Shown here: positions 52,322 through 60,358 of the stretch, in pieces
How the letters are laid out: every line of letters begins with the position of its first letter
Position numbering within the stretch: the first letter of the stretch is position 1
NCBI RefSeq assembly: GCF_031326225.1
Contig: NZ_CP133720.1
Coordinates: 1,550,001 to 1,614,000, forward strand
Length of the DNA: 64,000 nucleotides
Origin: Undibacterium cyanobacteriorum
GTDB taxonomy: Bacteria; Pseudomonadota; Gammaproteobacteria; Burkholderiales; Burkholderiaceae_D
Reading direction: 5' to 3'
The notes under the pieces: generated by a model
Database searches by the model: none
What the model saw: the letters and a program-made list of their open reading frames with translations, nothing else
Told to the model about the DNA's origin: nothing
Translations under genes and position numbers: made by a program

Positions 52322-52398
52322 CTTGGGGTTAGCAGATTGTTTCTAAAAAACTGAAATGTGCAGTCGCATGTCACATCCCGGTTTTAGGTGCTAAGAAG

Positions 52399-52422
52399 AT
52401 GGGCAGGTGCCCATTTTTTTTT
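52399..52422 (+). terminator. Attenuator-like terminator in the rimP leader
   Basis: ATGGGC (52399-52404) pairs with GCCCAT (52409-52414) around AGGT, followed by T through 52422. It lies after the promoter and 45 bp before the rimP start, so full termination would silence nusA and infB. Structured rimP leaders are known in other proteobacteria. NusA, encoded downstream, acts on such hairpins, so feedback is plausible. Confidence 0.75.
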
Positions 52423-52466
52423 GGCGATTCGGTTTTTGGAAGAATTTGTGTTTTTGGAGAAGTGCC

Positions 52467-52955
52467 TTGCAGTTGTTGGAACTAATTGAAAAGACAGTTA
52501 ACGGAACGGGCTATGATCTGGTCGATTTTGAACGAGCAGAGCGTGGTCTATTGCGCGTTTACATTGATCTTTTGCCCGAAGAAGTTGAAGAAAAAGGTCA
52601 TGTGAACGTTGAGGACTGCGCGAAAGTGAGTCATCAATTGTCGCACGTGTTGACGGTTGAGGAAGTGAACTATGAGCGCCTGGAAGTTTCTTCACCAGGT
52701 CTCGATCGTCCTTTGAAAAAATTAGCGGACTTTAGCCGTTTCGTTGGTGAAAAGGCGACCGTTAAATTACGTTTGCCGATGCCTGGCACGCCAAATCGTA
52801 AAAATTTTGAAGGTATTTTGCATGAGCCTGAAGGGGAAACTCTGAAGCTCGAATTTGAAACAAAAGATGGCGCGGCGATGCTTGAGTTTACGCTCGCTGA
52901 TTTGGATAAGGCACGTTTGGTGCCGCAAGTGGATTTTAGGAGTCGCAAAGCATGA
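52467..52955 (+). CDS. rimP: Ribosome maturation factor RimP
   Basis: A 162-aa cytoplasmic factor for 30S subunit maturation. The start is TTG at 52467, set by GGAGA 7 bp upstream and the family N-terminus (QLLELIEKTVNGTGYDLVDFE); the longer frame upstream runs through the terminator hairpin. Core motifs are LLRVYIDL, VNVEDCAKVSHQLSHVL and VSSPGLDRPLKKLADF. It overlaps nusA by 4 bp (ATGA), the usual rimP-nusA coupling. The rare TTG start may limit translation. Confidence 0.95.
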   Translation: MQLLELIEKTVNGTGYDLVDFERAERGLLRVYIDLLPEEVEEKGHVNVEDCAKVSHQLSHVLTVEEVNYERLEVSSPGLDRPLKKLADFSRFVGEKATVKLRLPMPGTPNRKNFEGILHEPEGETLKLEFETKDGAAMLEFTLADLDKARLVPQVDFRSRKA

Positions 52956-54511
52956 GTCGCGAAGTTTTATTATTGGTTGATGTGCTGGCGCGCGAAAAAA
53001 ACGTCGATGAAGACATCGTTTTTGGAGCGTTGGAACATGCTTTGGCTACGGCTACCAAAAAGCGTTATGAAGGTGATGTAGATATTCGTGTTGAGATCGA
53101 TCGCGATACCGGTGAATATCGTACCTTCCGCCGTTGGCACGTGGTGGCTGATGACGCTGGCTTGCAATTGCCCGATCAAGAAATTTTGCACTTCGAAGCC
53201 GTTGAACAATATGCTGATATCGAAGTTGATGAGTACATTGAAGAACCGATTGAATCCGTTGAACTCGGTCGTCGTTTCGCGCAAGACACAAAACAAATCG
53301 TCTTGCAACGTATTCGCGATGCAGAACGTGAACAAATTTTGGCTGAATTCTTGGAGCGTGGTGATTCCCTCGTGATGGGTACCATCAAGCGTATGGAACG
53401 CGGCGACGCAGTGGTGGAATCTGGTCGTATCGAGGCACGTCTGCCGCGCGATCAAATGATCCCGAAAGAAAATTTGCGTGTTGGTGATCGTGTTCGCGCA
53501 TACATCTTGCGTATCGATCGTAATGCACGTGGCCCTCAAGTGATCTTGTCCCGTACGGCGCCAGAATTCATCATGAAATTGTTTGAATTGGAAGTGCCAG
53601 AAATCGAACAAGGTTCTTTGGTCATTAAATCGGCGGCGCGTGATCCAGGCGTGCGCGCCAAGATCGCTGTACACACAGATGATAAACGTATTGATCCTAT
53701 CGGTACTTGCGTTGGTATGCGCGGTTCTCGCGTCCAAGCTGTCACCGGTGAACTCGGCGGCGAACGTGTTGATATCGTGTTGTGGTCTGAAGATCCTGCG
53801 CAGTTTGTGATTGGTGCTTTGGCGCCAGCGAACGTTTCTTCGATCATGGTTGACGAAGAAAAACACGCAATGGACGTCGTCGTTGATGATGAGAACTTGG
53901 CGATCGCGATTGGCCGTAGTGGTCAAAACGTACGCCTCGCTGCAGAATTGACAGGCTGGCAGATCAATATCATGACAGCAGAAGAATCTGCGAATAAGGC
54001 AGAACAAGAAACTGCAGGTATTCGTAGCTTGTTCATGGAAAAACTCGACGTTGATCAAGAAGTTGCAGACATCTTGGTTGATGAAGGGTTCTCTAGTCTC
54101 GAAGAGATCGCGTATGTGCCGATCAGCGAGATGTTGGAAATCGAAGCGCTTGATGAAGATACAGTCAATGAGTTGCGTAGCCGCGCTCGTGATGCTTTGT
54201 TGACAGAAGCGATTGCGTCTGAAGAAGGCGTGGAAGGCGTAGAAGACGCTTTGATTAATTTGGAAGGTATGAGCCGCGCAACAGCGGGTAAATTGGGTCT
54301 CGCAGGTATCAAGACTCTCGCTGCTTTCGGTGCTCTGGCTTACGATGAATTTGGTGCGATTTTGGCTCTGACAACAGACCGTGCGCGCCAGTTGATTGAT
54401 AATGCATTTGACGATGTGACTGACGATGAAATGAAACTCATCGATGCCAAATACGACGAACATGCAAAAGCCTTGTTGGAAAACGCATGGAAACTCGCTG
54501 AGGCGAAGTAA
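52952..54511 (+). CDS. nusA: Transcription termination/antitermination factor NusA
   Basis: A 519-aa RNA-polymerase-binding factor controlling pausing, termination and antitermination. Order: NusA N-terminal domain (about 1-125), S1 domain (about 135-200, GTIKRMERGDAVVESG), KH1/KH2 (about 230-345, DPIGTCVGMRGSRVQAV and AIGRSGQNVRLA), and two C-terminal acidic helix-hairpin repeats (about 360-500). Length and layout match E. coli NusA (495 aa). It is coupled to rimP by overlap, with infB 65 bp downstream. A frame almost as long is open on the opposite strand but is a shadow. Confidence 0.97.
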   Translation: MSREVLLLVDVLAREKNVDEDIVFGALEHALATATKKRYEGDVDIRVEIDRDTGEYRTFRRWHVVADDAGLQLPDQEILHFEAVEQYADIEVDEYIEEPIESVELGRRFAQDTKQIVLQRIRDAEREQILAEFLERGDSLVMGTIKRMERGDAVVESGRIEARLPRDQMIPKENLRVGDRVRAYILRIDRNARGPQVILSRTAPEFIMKLFELEVPEIEQGSLVIKSAARDPGVRAKIAVHTDDKRIDPIGTCVGMRGSRVQAVTGELGGERVDIVLWSEDPAQFVIGALAPANVSSIMVDEEKHAMDVVVDDENLAIAIGRSGQNVRLAAELTGWQINIMTAEESANKAEQETAGIRSLFMEKLDVDQEVADILVDEGFSSLEEIAYVPISEMLEIEALDEDTVNELRSRARDALLTEAIASEEGVEGVEDALINLEGMSRATAGKLGLAGIKTLAAFGALAYDEFGAILALTTDRARQLIDNAFDDVTDDEMKLIDAKYDEHAKALLENAWKLAEAK

Positions 54512-54576
54512 TCACGAGTCAATAATTAAGTATGCACGGATGGGTCACCGAAGTGCGAAAGGAAAAAGAGGACTGA

Positions 54577-57432
54577 ATGGCGAGTAATAACGTAGCTCAA
54601 TTTGCCACCGAGCTGAAAATGCAAGCGGAAGCACTGCTCGCGCAATTGCGTGCCGCTGGCGTCAATAAAGCATCGGCGTCCGACAGTTTGTCAAAAGAAG
54701 ATAAAGACAAACTCTTGGAGCATTTGCGTCGTTCGCACGGCGTGGCTCCTGATGTCGAGAAAAAGAAAATCACCTTGACTCGTAAGGAAACGACCGAGAT
54801 CAAGCAGGCGGATGCCACTGGTAAGACACGTACTGTGCAAGTTGAAGTGCGCAAGAAGCGTACCTTTGTGAAGCGCGATGATTTGTTAGCCGAAGAGTCT
54901 GCTAAGGCAGCGCCGGCAATCGATCCTATCGAAATGGCACGTCGCGAAGCAGAAGCGCAGGCGGAAGCTGAATTGGCTGCGCGTCGCGAAGCTGAGCTCC
55001 AAGAGAAGCAAGAGCAATTAGCGCGCCTCGAAGCTGAGAAAGAAGCAGAAGCGAAAGCTGCTCGTGAAGCGGAATTGGCTGCAGAAGCACAAGCTAAAGC
55101 AGAGGCTGAAAAAGCGAAACAGGCGGAAGAAAAACGCGCCAAGACTAAAGCGGCAGCTGAGTCTGATGCAGCAGCAGAGGAAGCAGCAAAGCGTGCAGCT
55201 GAGGCGGCCAAAGCCAAAGCGGCAGAAGATGCTCGCGAAGCGGCGGCACGTGCGGCAAGTGCGGAAAGTGCACGTAAGAAAGTGGCCGACGAAGTTGCGC
55301 AAATCAAAGAAATGATGAGCGCGGCACGTAAACCGAAACCGGTTGAAGCACCTGCATCAAAAATCGCGGAAGGTACTTTGCATAAGCCGGCCGATAAAAA
55401 AGCCGGTGAGAAGAAACCAACGGTAGAGAAAAAAGAAGCGAAAGTGGCTGCTGGCGGTGCTGCGAATGCAGGTAACGACAAGAAAGCGATCAAGTCTGCT
55501 AACGTGTCTTCCACATGGCAAGACGAAGCGGCTGCGAAGAAACGCGGTGGTGGTTTGAAGACACGCGGCGCAGCACCAGTTGGTCGTGAAGGCTGGCGTA
55601 GCGGCCCGAAAGGTCGTCGCAATAGCGGCCATGATGAGCAACGCGAATCGAATTTCCAAGTGCCTGTCGAAGCCGTGATTAAGGACGTGTATGTTCCTGA
55701 AACACTGACTGTCGCAGAACTCGCGCACAAGATGTCGGTCAAGGCGTCTGAAGTCATTAAACATTTGATGAAACTCGGTCAAATGTGCACGATTAACCAA
55801 GTTCTCGATCAAGAAACAGCAATGATCTTGGTTGAAGAAATGGGCCATAAAGCATTCGCCGCGAAGATCGATGATCCAGAAGCGATGTTGACGGACGTTG
55901 CTGAACACGCGCATTACGATGCGTTCCCACGTGCCCCAGTGGTCACGGTGATGGGTCACGTCGATCACGGTAAAACATCTTTGCTCGACTACATTCGTCG
56001 CGCCAAAGTGGCTTCCGGTGAAGCGGGTGGCATTACTCAGCACATCGGTGCGTATCACGTTGAAACACCACGCGGAATGATCACTTTCCTCGATACCCCA
56101 GGTCACGAAGCCTTTACGGCAATGCGTGCACGTGGTGCGAAGGCGACTGATATCGTTATTTTGGTGGTGGCAGCTGATGACGGTGTGATGCCGCAAACGA
56201 AGGAAGCGATTTCCCATGCGAAAGCAGCGGGCGTGCCTTTGGTGGTTGCGATCAATAAGATCGATAAACCAGCTGCGAACTCGGATCGTGTGACACAAGA
56301 ATTGATCGCTGAAAGCGTCGTTCCAGAAGAATACGGTGGTGATTCACCATTCGTACCAGTCTCCGCGAAGACCGGTCAAGGTATTGATTCCTTGTTGGAA
56401 AACGTCTTGTTGCAAGCTGAAGTGTTAGAGCTGAAAGCACCAGTCGATGCACCGGCAAAAGGTTTGGTGGTGGAAGCGCGTCTCGATAAAGGTCGCGGTA
56501 CAGTCGCAACGATCTTGGTTCAGTCCGGTACTTTGAAGCGTGGCGACGTGGTCTTGGCGGGTTCTTCCTTTGGTCGTGTTCGTGCGATGTTGGATGAGAA
56601 CGGTAAGAACATCAATGAAGCCGGTCCATCGATCCCAGTCGAGATTCAAGGTTTGACAGAGGTACCAGCCGCTGGTGAAGAAGTGATGGTCATGGTTGAC
56701 GAACGCAAAGCGCGTGAAATCGCTTTGTTCCGTCAAGGTAAATTCCGTGACGTTAAACTGGCGAAGCAACAAGCAGCGAAGCTCGAGAACATGTTCGAAA
56801 ACATGGGCGAAGGCGAACTCAAAAACTTGCCTATTATCGTCAAGACCGACGTACAAGGTTCGCAAGAAGCTTTGGTTCAATCTTTGGTCAAATTGTCCAA
56901 CAACGAAGTTCGCGTTCAAGTGGTTCATGCGGCGGTCGGTGGTATCTCCGAATCCGACGTCAACTTGGCGGTGGCTTCGAAAGCGGTCATTATCGGCTTT
57001 AACACCCGTGCAGATGCGTCGGCACGTAAGTTGGCTGAAACCAATGGCGTTGATATTCGCTACTACAACATCATTTACGATGCAGTCGATGAAGTGAAGG
57101 CAGCTTTGTCCGGTATGTTGGCACCAGAAAAACGCGAAACAGTGATCGGTATGGTCGAGATTCGTCAAGTCTTTACGGTCTCCAAAGTTGGTTCGATTGC
57201 AGGTTGCTTGGTCACCGAAGGTATGGTCAAACGTACGTCCTCCGTCCGCTTGTTGCGCAACAATGTGGTGACATGGTCAGGTGAGCTCGATTCTCTGAAG
57301 CGTTACAAAGACGACGCCAAAGAAGTTCGTGCAGGTATGGAGTGCGGTCTGTCACTCAAGAGTTACAACGATATTCAAGTCGGCGACTTCCTCGAAGTAT
57401 TCGAGATTCAAGAAATCGCTCGTACTTTGTAA
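54577..57432 (+). CDS. infB: Translation initiation factor IF-2
   Basis: A 951-aa GTPase that brings initiator tRNA to the ribosome. An N-terminal IF2 subdomain is followed by an Ala/Glu/Lys-rich coiled region (about 115-255) and the basic linker SGPKGRRNSG. The G domain has G1 GHVDHGKT at 460-467, G3 DTPGHEAF and G4 NKIDKP. Domains II-IV follow, ending SYNDIQVGDFLEVFEIQEIA. The initiator tRNA gene itself lies 6 kb upstream. It is followed by a palindromic repeat before rbfA. Confidence 0.98.
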   Translation: MASNNVAQFATELKMQAEALLAQLRAAGVNKASASDSLSKEDKDKLLEHLRRSHGVAPDVEKKKITLTRKETTEIKQADATGKTRTVQVEVRKKRTFVKRDDLLAEESAKAAPAIDPIEMARREAEAQAEAELAARREAELQEKQEQLARLEAEKEAEAKAAREAELAAEAQAKAEAEKAKQAEEKRAKTKAAAESDAAAEEAAKRAAEAAKAKAAEDAREAAARAASAESARKKVADEVAQIKEMMSAARKPKPVEAPASKIAEGTLHKPADKKAGEKKPTVEKKEAKVAAGGAANAGNDKKAIKSANVSSTWQDEAAAKKRGGGLKTRGAAPVGREGWRSGPKGRRNSGHDEQRESNFQVPVEAVIKDVYVPETLTVAELAHKMSVKASEVIKHLMKLGQMCTINQVLDQETAMILVEEMGHKAFAAKIDDPEAMLTDVAEHAHYDAFPRAPVVTVMGHVDHGKTSLLDYIRRAKVASGEAGGITQHIGAYHVETPRGMITFLDTPGHEAFTAMRARGAKATDIVILVVAADDGVMPQTKEAISHAKAAGVPLVVAINKIDKPAANSDRVTQELIAESVVPEEYGGDSPFVPVSAKTGQGIDSLLENVLLQAEVLELKAPVDAPAKGLVVEARLDKGRGTVATILVQSGTLKRGDVVLAGSSFGRVRAMLDENGKNINEAGPSIPVEIQGLTEVPAAGEEVMVMVDERKAREIALFRQGKFRDVKLAKQQAAKLENMFENMGEGELKNLPIIVKTDVQGSQEALVQSLVKLSNNEVRVQVVHAAVGGISESDVNLAVASKAVIIGFNTRADASARKLAETNGVDIRYYNIIYDAVDEVKAALSGMLAPEKRETVIGMVEIRQVFTVSKVGSIAGCLVTEGMVKRTSSVRLLRNNVVTWSGELDSLKRYKDDAKEVRAGMECGLSLKSYNDIQVGDFLEVFEIQEIARTL

Positions 57433-57460
57433 GTCGATAGAGAATAGACAGAAGGAATTG

Positions 57461-57534
57461 AACCGCAGAGAACCAAGTGCGCAGAGAGTTGAAAAAGCTC
57501 TGCGAAACTTGGGACTCTGCGGTTTAGTCTTTTT
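57461..57534 (+). repeat. Palindromic repeat between infB and rbfA
   Basis: AACCGCAGAG (57461-57470) pairs with CTCTGCGGTT (57515-57524), and inner blocks CCAAGT/ACTTGG and GCAGAG/CTCTGC extend it to a long hairpin of about 64 nt. TAGTCTTTTTG follows, so it may also cause partial termination before rbfA. It belongs to the same CGCAGAG family as 26812-27017 and 58001-58050. Confidence 0.82.
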
Positions 57535-57572
57535 GTAGTGTGAAAAAATAAGCATTCGTAGTAAAGAAAATC

Positions 57573-57971
57573 ATGGCAAAAAATAGTAAATCCATCCCAT
57601 CACGGGGATTACGTGTAGCTGATCAGATTCAACGCGATCTGTCTGAAATTATTTGGGCAGAACTGCGTGATCCACGCGTCGGTATGATCACTTTGACGGA
57701 AGTGCAATTGACACCCGATTACGCTCACGCCAAAATTTATTTCACGACCTTGACGGATGATAAGCAAGCGATTGAGCAGACCTTGCAAGGTTTGAACAAG
57801 GCTTCGGGATTCTTGCGTAATCAGCTCGGTTTGAAATTACGTATTCATACGCTACCGCAACTTCATTTCGTGCACGACACATCGACCATGCGCGGCATGG
57901 CAATGTCGAAGTTAATCGATGAAGCGAATGCGACGCGTGCTTTGGATGACGACAATCAATCCGAGGATTAA
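57573..57971 (+). CDS. rbfA: Ribosome-binding factor A
   Basis: A 132-aa KH-fold protein needed for 16S rRNA 5'-end maturation and cold adaptation. Features: RVADQIQRDLSEIIWAELRD, DPRVGMITLTEVQLTPDYAHA with KIYFTTL following, and LRIHTLPQLHFVHDTS. Length is typical. It sits in the conserved infB-rbfA-truB order, but 140 bp after infB, with a palindromic repeat in the gap. Confidence 0.96.
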   Translation: MAKNSKSIPSRGLRVADQIQRDLSEIIWAELRDPRVGMITLTEVQLTPDYAHAKIYFTTLTDDKQAIEQTLQGLNKASGFLRNQLGLKLRIHTLPQLHFVHDTSTMRGMAMSKLIDEANATRALDDDNQSED

Positions 57972-58000
57972 TCGTTCTTTTATCGAGAAGCATGCTCCGT

Positions 58001-58050
58001 GAAGGCGCAAAGTACGCAGAGGAAAAACTTGGCGTTCTTTGCGCTTCTGC
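58001..58050. repeat. Palindromic repeat between rbfA and truB
   Basis: GAAGGCGCAAAGTACGC (58001-58017) and GCGTTCTTTGCGCTTC (58032-58047) form an imperfect hairpin of about 16 pairs with CAGAGG in the loop. It resembles the repeat between infB and rbfA and lies 35 bp before truB. Confidence 0.75.
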
Positions 58051-58084
58051 ATTATGTCAGTGAGATTTTTGAATTGTTGAATGA

Positions 58085-59038
58085 ATGAATCAAGTCCCGA
58101 AAAAGAAAACACGTCAGCCGATTAATGGTGTCTTGTTGTTGGATAAGCCAGTGACGTGGTCGAGTAATGATGCCTTGATCAAAGCGAAGCGCTTATTGAA
58201 TGCCATCAAGGCAGGGCATACAGGCACCTTAGATCCGTTCGCGACGGGCTTGCTGCCTCTATGTTTTGGCGAGGCCACCAAGTTTTCGGCGGACTTGCTT
58301 GACGCTGATAAGACCTATCAAACGGTGGTACACCTCGGCATGACGACCAATACGGGTGACACGGAGGGCGAAGTCGTACAGCAGAGCGAAGTAGATGTCA
58401 GCATAGAACAAATTCACTCCGTGCTGGCGCAATTTCGTGGCGATATTATGCAAGTGCCGCCCATGTATTCGGCCCTCAAACGTGATGGCAAAGCGCTATA
58501 TGAATATGCGCGCGAAGGCATCACGCTAGAACGCGAAGCGCGCCCCGTGACGATACATATGCTGGAATTTGTGCATTACGAAGCGCCGTTTCTGACGCTG
58601 AATGTGCGCTGTAGTAAAGGTACCTACATCCGTGTTCTAGGCGAAGACATCGGTAAAGCATTGGGTTGTGGCGCCCATCTAAATGCCTTGCGTCGCACCC
58701 AAGTAGGTCATTTGGTTCTAGAAAATACGGTGACCTTGGAGCAATTGGAAGCCATGGATGAGGGGCAACGCCTATCTCTCCTGGCGCCGGTTGATGCTTT
58801 GCTGTCGAGTTTTCCTGAGGTAGAACTGACGGCAGAATTAGCGCGTCGTTTTTTGCAAGGTCAAAGAATTCCGCTTGGCAAAGAAGGACTCAATTATCCA
58901 ACGCAGCTCGGACGTGTACGCGTCTATGCACATGATGAACACACTGGGCATGGCGTGCGGCAATTGTTAGGTTCGGCACAATTGCAAGAATATGGGATAC
59001 TGGCACCAGAACGTTTAATCTCAACGCAAACGAAATAA
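58085..59038 (+). CDS. truB: tRNA pseudouridine(55) synthase
   Basis: A 317-aa enzyme making pseudouridine 55 in the T loop of tRNAs. The catalytic Asp is D50 in AGHTGTLDPFATGLLP. Other family motifs are GVLLLDKPVTWSSNDAL, QVPPMYSALKRDGKALYEYAR and CSKGTYIRVLGEDIG. A PUA-like C-terminal domain runs from about residue 240. It lies 113 bp after rbfA. The ATG at 58081 is in another frame; 58085 keeps the family N-terminus. Confidence 0.97.
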   Translation: MNQVPKKKTRQPINGVLLLDKPVTWSSNDALIKAKRLLNAIKAGHTGTLDPFATGLLPLCFGEATKFSADLLDADKTYQTVVHLGMTTNTGDTEGEVVQQSEVDVSIEQIHSVLAQFRGDIMQVPPMYSALKRDGKALYEYAREGITLEREARPVTIHMLEFVHYEAPFLTLNVRCSKGTYIRVLGEDIGKALGCGAHLNALRRTQVGHLVLENTVTLEQLEAMDEGQRLSLLAPVDALLSSFPEVELTAELARRFLQGQRIPLGKEGLNYPTQLGRVRVYAHDEHTGHGVRQLLGSAQLQEYGILAPERLISTQTK

Positions 59039-59056
59039 TCGACAAGGAGATCCACC

Positions 59057-59593
59057 ATGTTTCAAGAAGTGATTGATTTCTGGTTTAAAGAGATTGATAG
59101 CAAACAATGGTGGCGTGTTGATCCTGCCTTCGATCAATTGATCGCGCAGCGATTTGGCGCGACGCTGAATGCAGCGGCAGCCGGTGAATTGTCGGCTTGG
59201 CGCGAGCAGCCTTATGGTCGTTTAGCGGAAATCATCGTGCTCGACCAATTCTCTCGTAATGTCTATCGCGGCACCGCACGCGCGTTTACACAAGATACGA
59301 TGGCTGTGGTCTTGACCCAAGAAGCTTTGCGTCAAGGTGCTGATCAAGTGATGTCAGCGATTGAGCGAAATTTCATGTATATGCCTTTGATGCACAGCGA
59401 ATCAAAACAGATTCATGTTTTTGCGGAGCAGCTATTCAAAGAACGTGCGCCGCAGGCGAACTACGAATTTGAACTGAAACACAAACGCATCATCGATCGC
59501 TTCGGTCGTTATCCGCATCGTAATGCGATTTTAGGACGTACTTCAACAGACGAAGAAATCGCATTTCTCAAGGAAGATGGCTCGAGTTTTTAG
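59057..59593 (+). CDS. DUF924 family protein
   Basis: A 178-aa protein with AAGGAGATCCACC before the ATG. The family signature is clear: EVIDFWFKEIDSKQWW at the start, LAEIIVLDQFSRNVYRGTA, FMYMPLMHSES and HKRIIDRFGRYPHRNAILGR. DUF924 proteins are small, helical, TPR-like and of unknown function, and are widespread in proteobacteria and fungi. It starts 18 bp after truB, so it may be the last gene of the translation operon. Confidence 0.9.
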   Translation: MFQEVIDFWFKEIDSKQWWRVDPAFDQLIAQRFGATLNAAAAGELSAWREQPYGRLAEIIVLDQFSRNVYRGTARAFTQDTMAVVLTQEALRQGADQVMSAIERNFMYMPLMHSESKQIHVFAEQLFKERAPQANYEFELKHKRIIDRFGRYPHRNAILGRTSTDEEIAFLKEDGSSF

Positions 59594-59723
59594 CTATACG
59601 CAGTAACAGATTTAATTTCGAGAAGTGGTGCTGTAGGCTTGAGCTAATTTGACCATATTCATTGCATTGTTCGATCTATTCGTGCCGCCACAATTCAGTA
59701 CATCATAAGCAGGAGGCATCATA

Positions 59724-60137
59724 ATGAATTTAAAAAAATGGCTTTCAGCGTTCGCGCTGATCGCGCTTGGTAGCGCTGGCACTTTGTTAGCGCAGGCACT
59801 CACTGACGCACCGCAACGCCAAGAAAAGCAGCGAGTCGATTTGTTAGGGCCTAATGGTCAGGAAACCGGCATGGAAGTGATTTCTTCGGTGGCCGAGTAC
59901 AAACCAGGCGAGAGCATGAATTCACATCTCCACCACGGTATCGAGGCTGTGTACGTGGTGCAAGGCGCGCAAATTCAAATGCCGGGCAAAGATCCAGTGC
60001 CTTTAGCAACAGGCGCCAGTCTCATGAATCTGCGGATGATTCAACATGGTGGATTCAAGGTGGTCGGCGATCAGAGTCTGAAGATTTTCACCGTGCATGT
60101 GGTGGATAAAAATAAACCACTGTATCAGATGCCATAG
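59724..60137 (+). CDS. Exported cupin-domain protein
   Basis: A 137-aa protein with a good CAGGAGG upstream. The signal peptide ends near LLAQA-L. A single cupin follows: EYKPGESMNSHLHHGIEAVYVVQG gives cupin motif 1 with His-x-His-His and a Glu, and LKIFTVHVVD the final strand. Metal binding is likely; the reaction is unknown. Small periplasmic cupins of this type are often annotated only by fold. It has 130 bp upstream and no clear operon partner. Confidence 0.85.
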   Translation: MNLKKWLSAFALIALGSAGTLLAQALTDAPQRQEKQRVDLLGPNGQETGMEVISSVAEYKPGESMNSHLHHGIEAVYVVQGAQIQMPGKDPVPLATGASLMNLRMIQHGGFKVVGDQSLKIFTVHVVDKNKPLYQMP

Positions 60138-60279
60138 GCAAAGGACGATACGATCATCCGTCTGCTTGACGAACTTCGTTTCGCAGGCGCGCGTCTAAGG
60201 AGGTGTGAGCGAGCAGCGAGTGCGGACACAAAAAGTTCATGGCGACCTGCCAATCGATTTGTATCAGTCATCTTTAGCT

Positions 60280-60324
60280 TTGACTAGTTTATTGACTAGT
60301 TTTTTGACTAGTTTTTTGACTAGT
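60280..60324. repeat. 12-bp tandem repeat after flagellin
   Basis: TTGACTAGTTTW is repeated from 60280, with three full units and a partial fourth (TTGACTAGT) to 60324. Each contains the palindrome ACTAGT. It lies just 35 bp beyond the flagellin stop on the opposite strand. The neighbouring GAGACC/GGTCTC inverted repeat (on either side of AAGGATTGAACAA) may form the flagellin mRNA end. Confidence 0.8.
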
Positions 60325-60358
60325 GCGAGACCAAGGATTGAACAAGGTCTCCGCTATC

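Larger units (their letters stand above)
52071..52466. other. rluB-rimP intergenic region and rimP leader
   Basis: It contains the rimP operon promoter (52293-52321), an attenuator-like terminator (52399-52422), and upstream a hairpin AGACCGC...GCGGTCT (52235-52241 / 52252-52258) without a clear T tract that may end the rluB transcript. No gene is present. Confidence 0.6.

Noticed and set aside
52407..52466. N-terminal extension of RimP
   Set aside because: It would be translated from within the terminator hairpin; the TTG at 52467 has a ribosome site and the family N-terminus.
52970..54463. A 497-codon open frame on the strand opposite nusA
   Set aside because: It mirrors nusA almost fully, has no ribosome site or family features, and arises from codon bias of the real gene.
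54597..55757. A 386-codon Ser/Ala-rich frame opposite the infB N-terminus
   Set aside because: Low complexity simply mirrors the Ala/Glu/Lys-rich IF-2 linker; infB is certain on the other strand.
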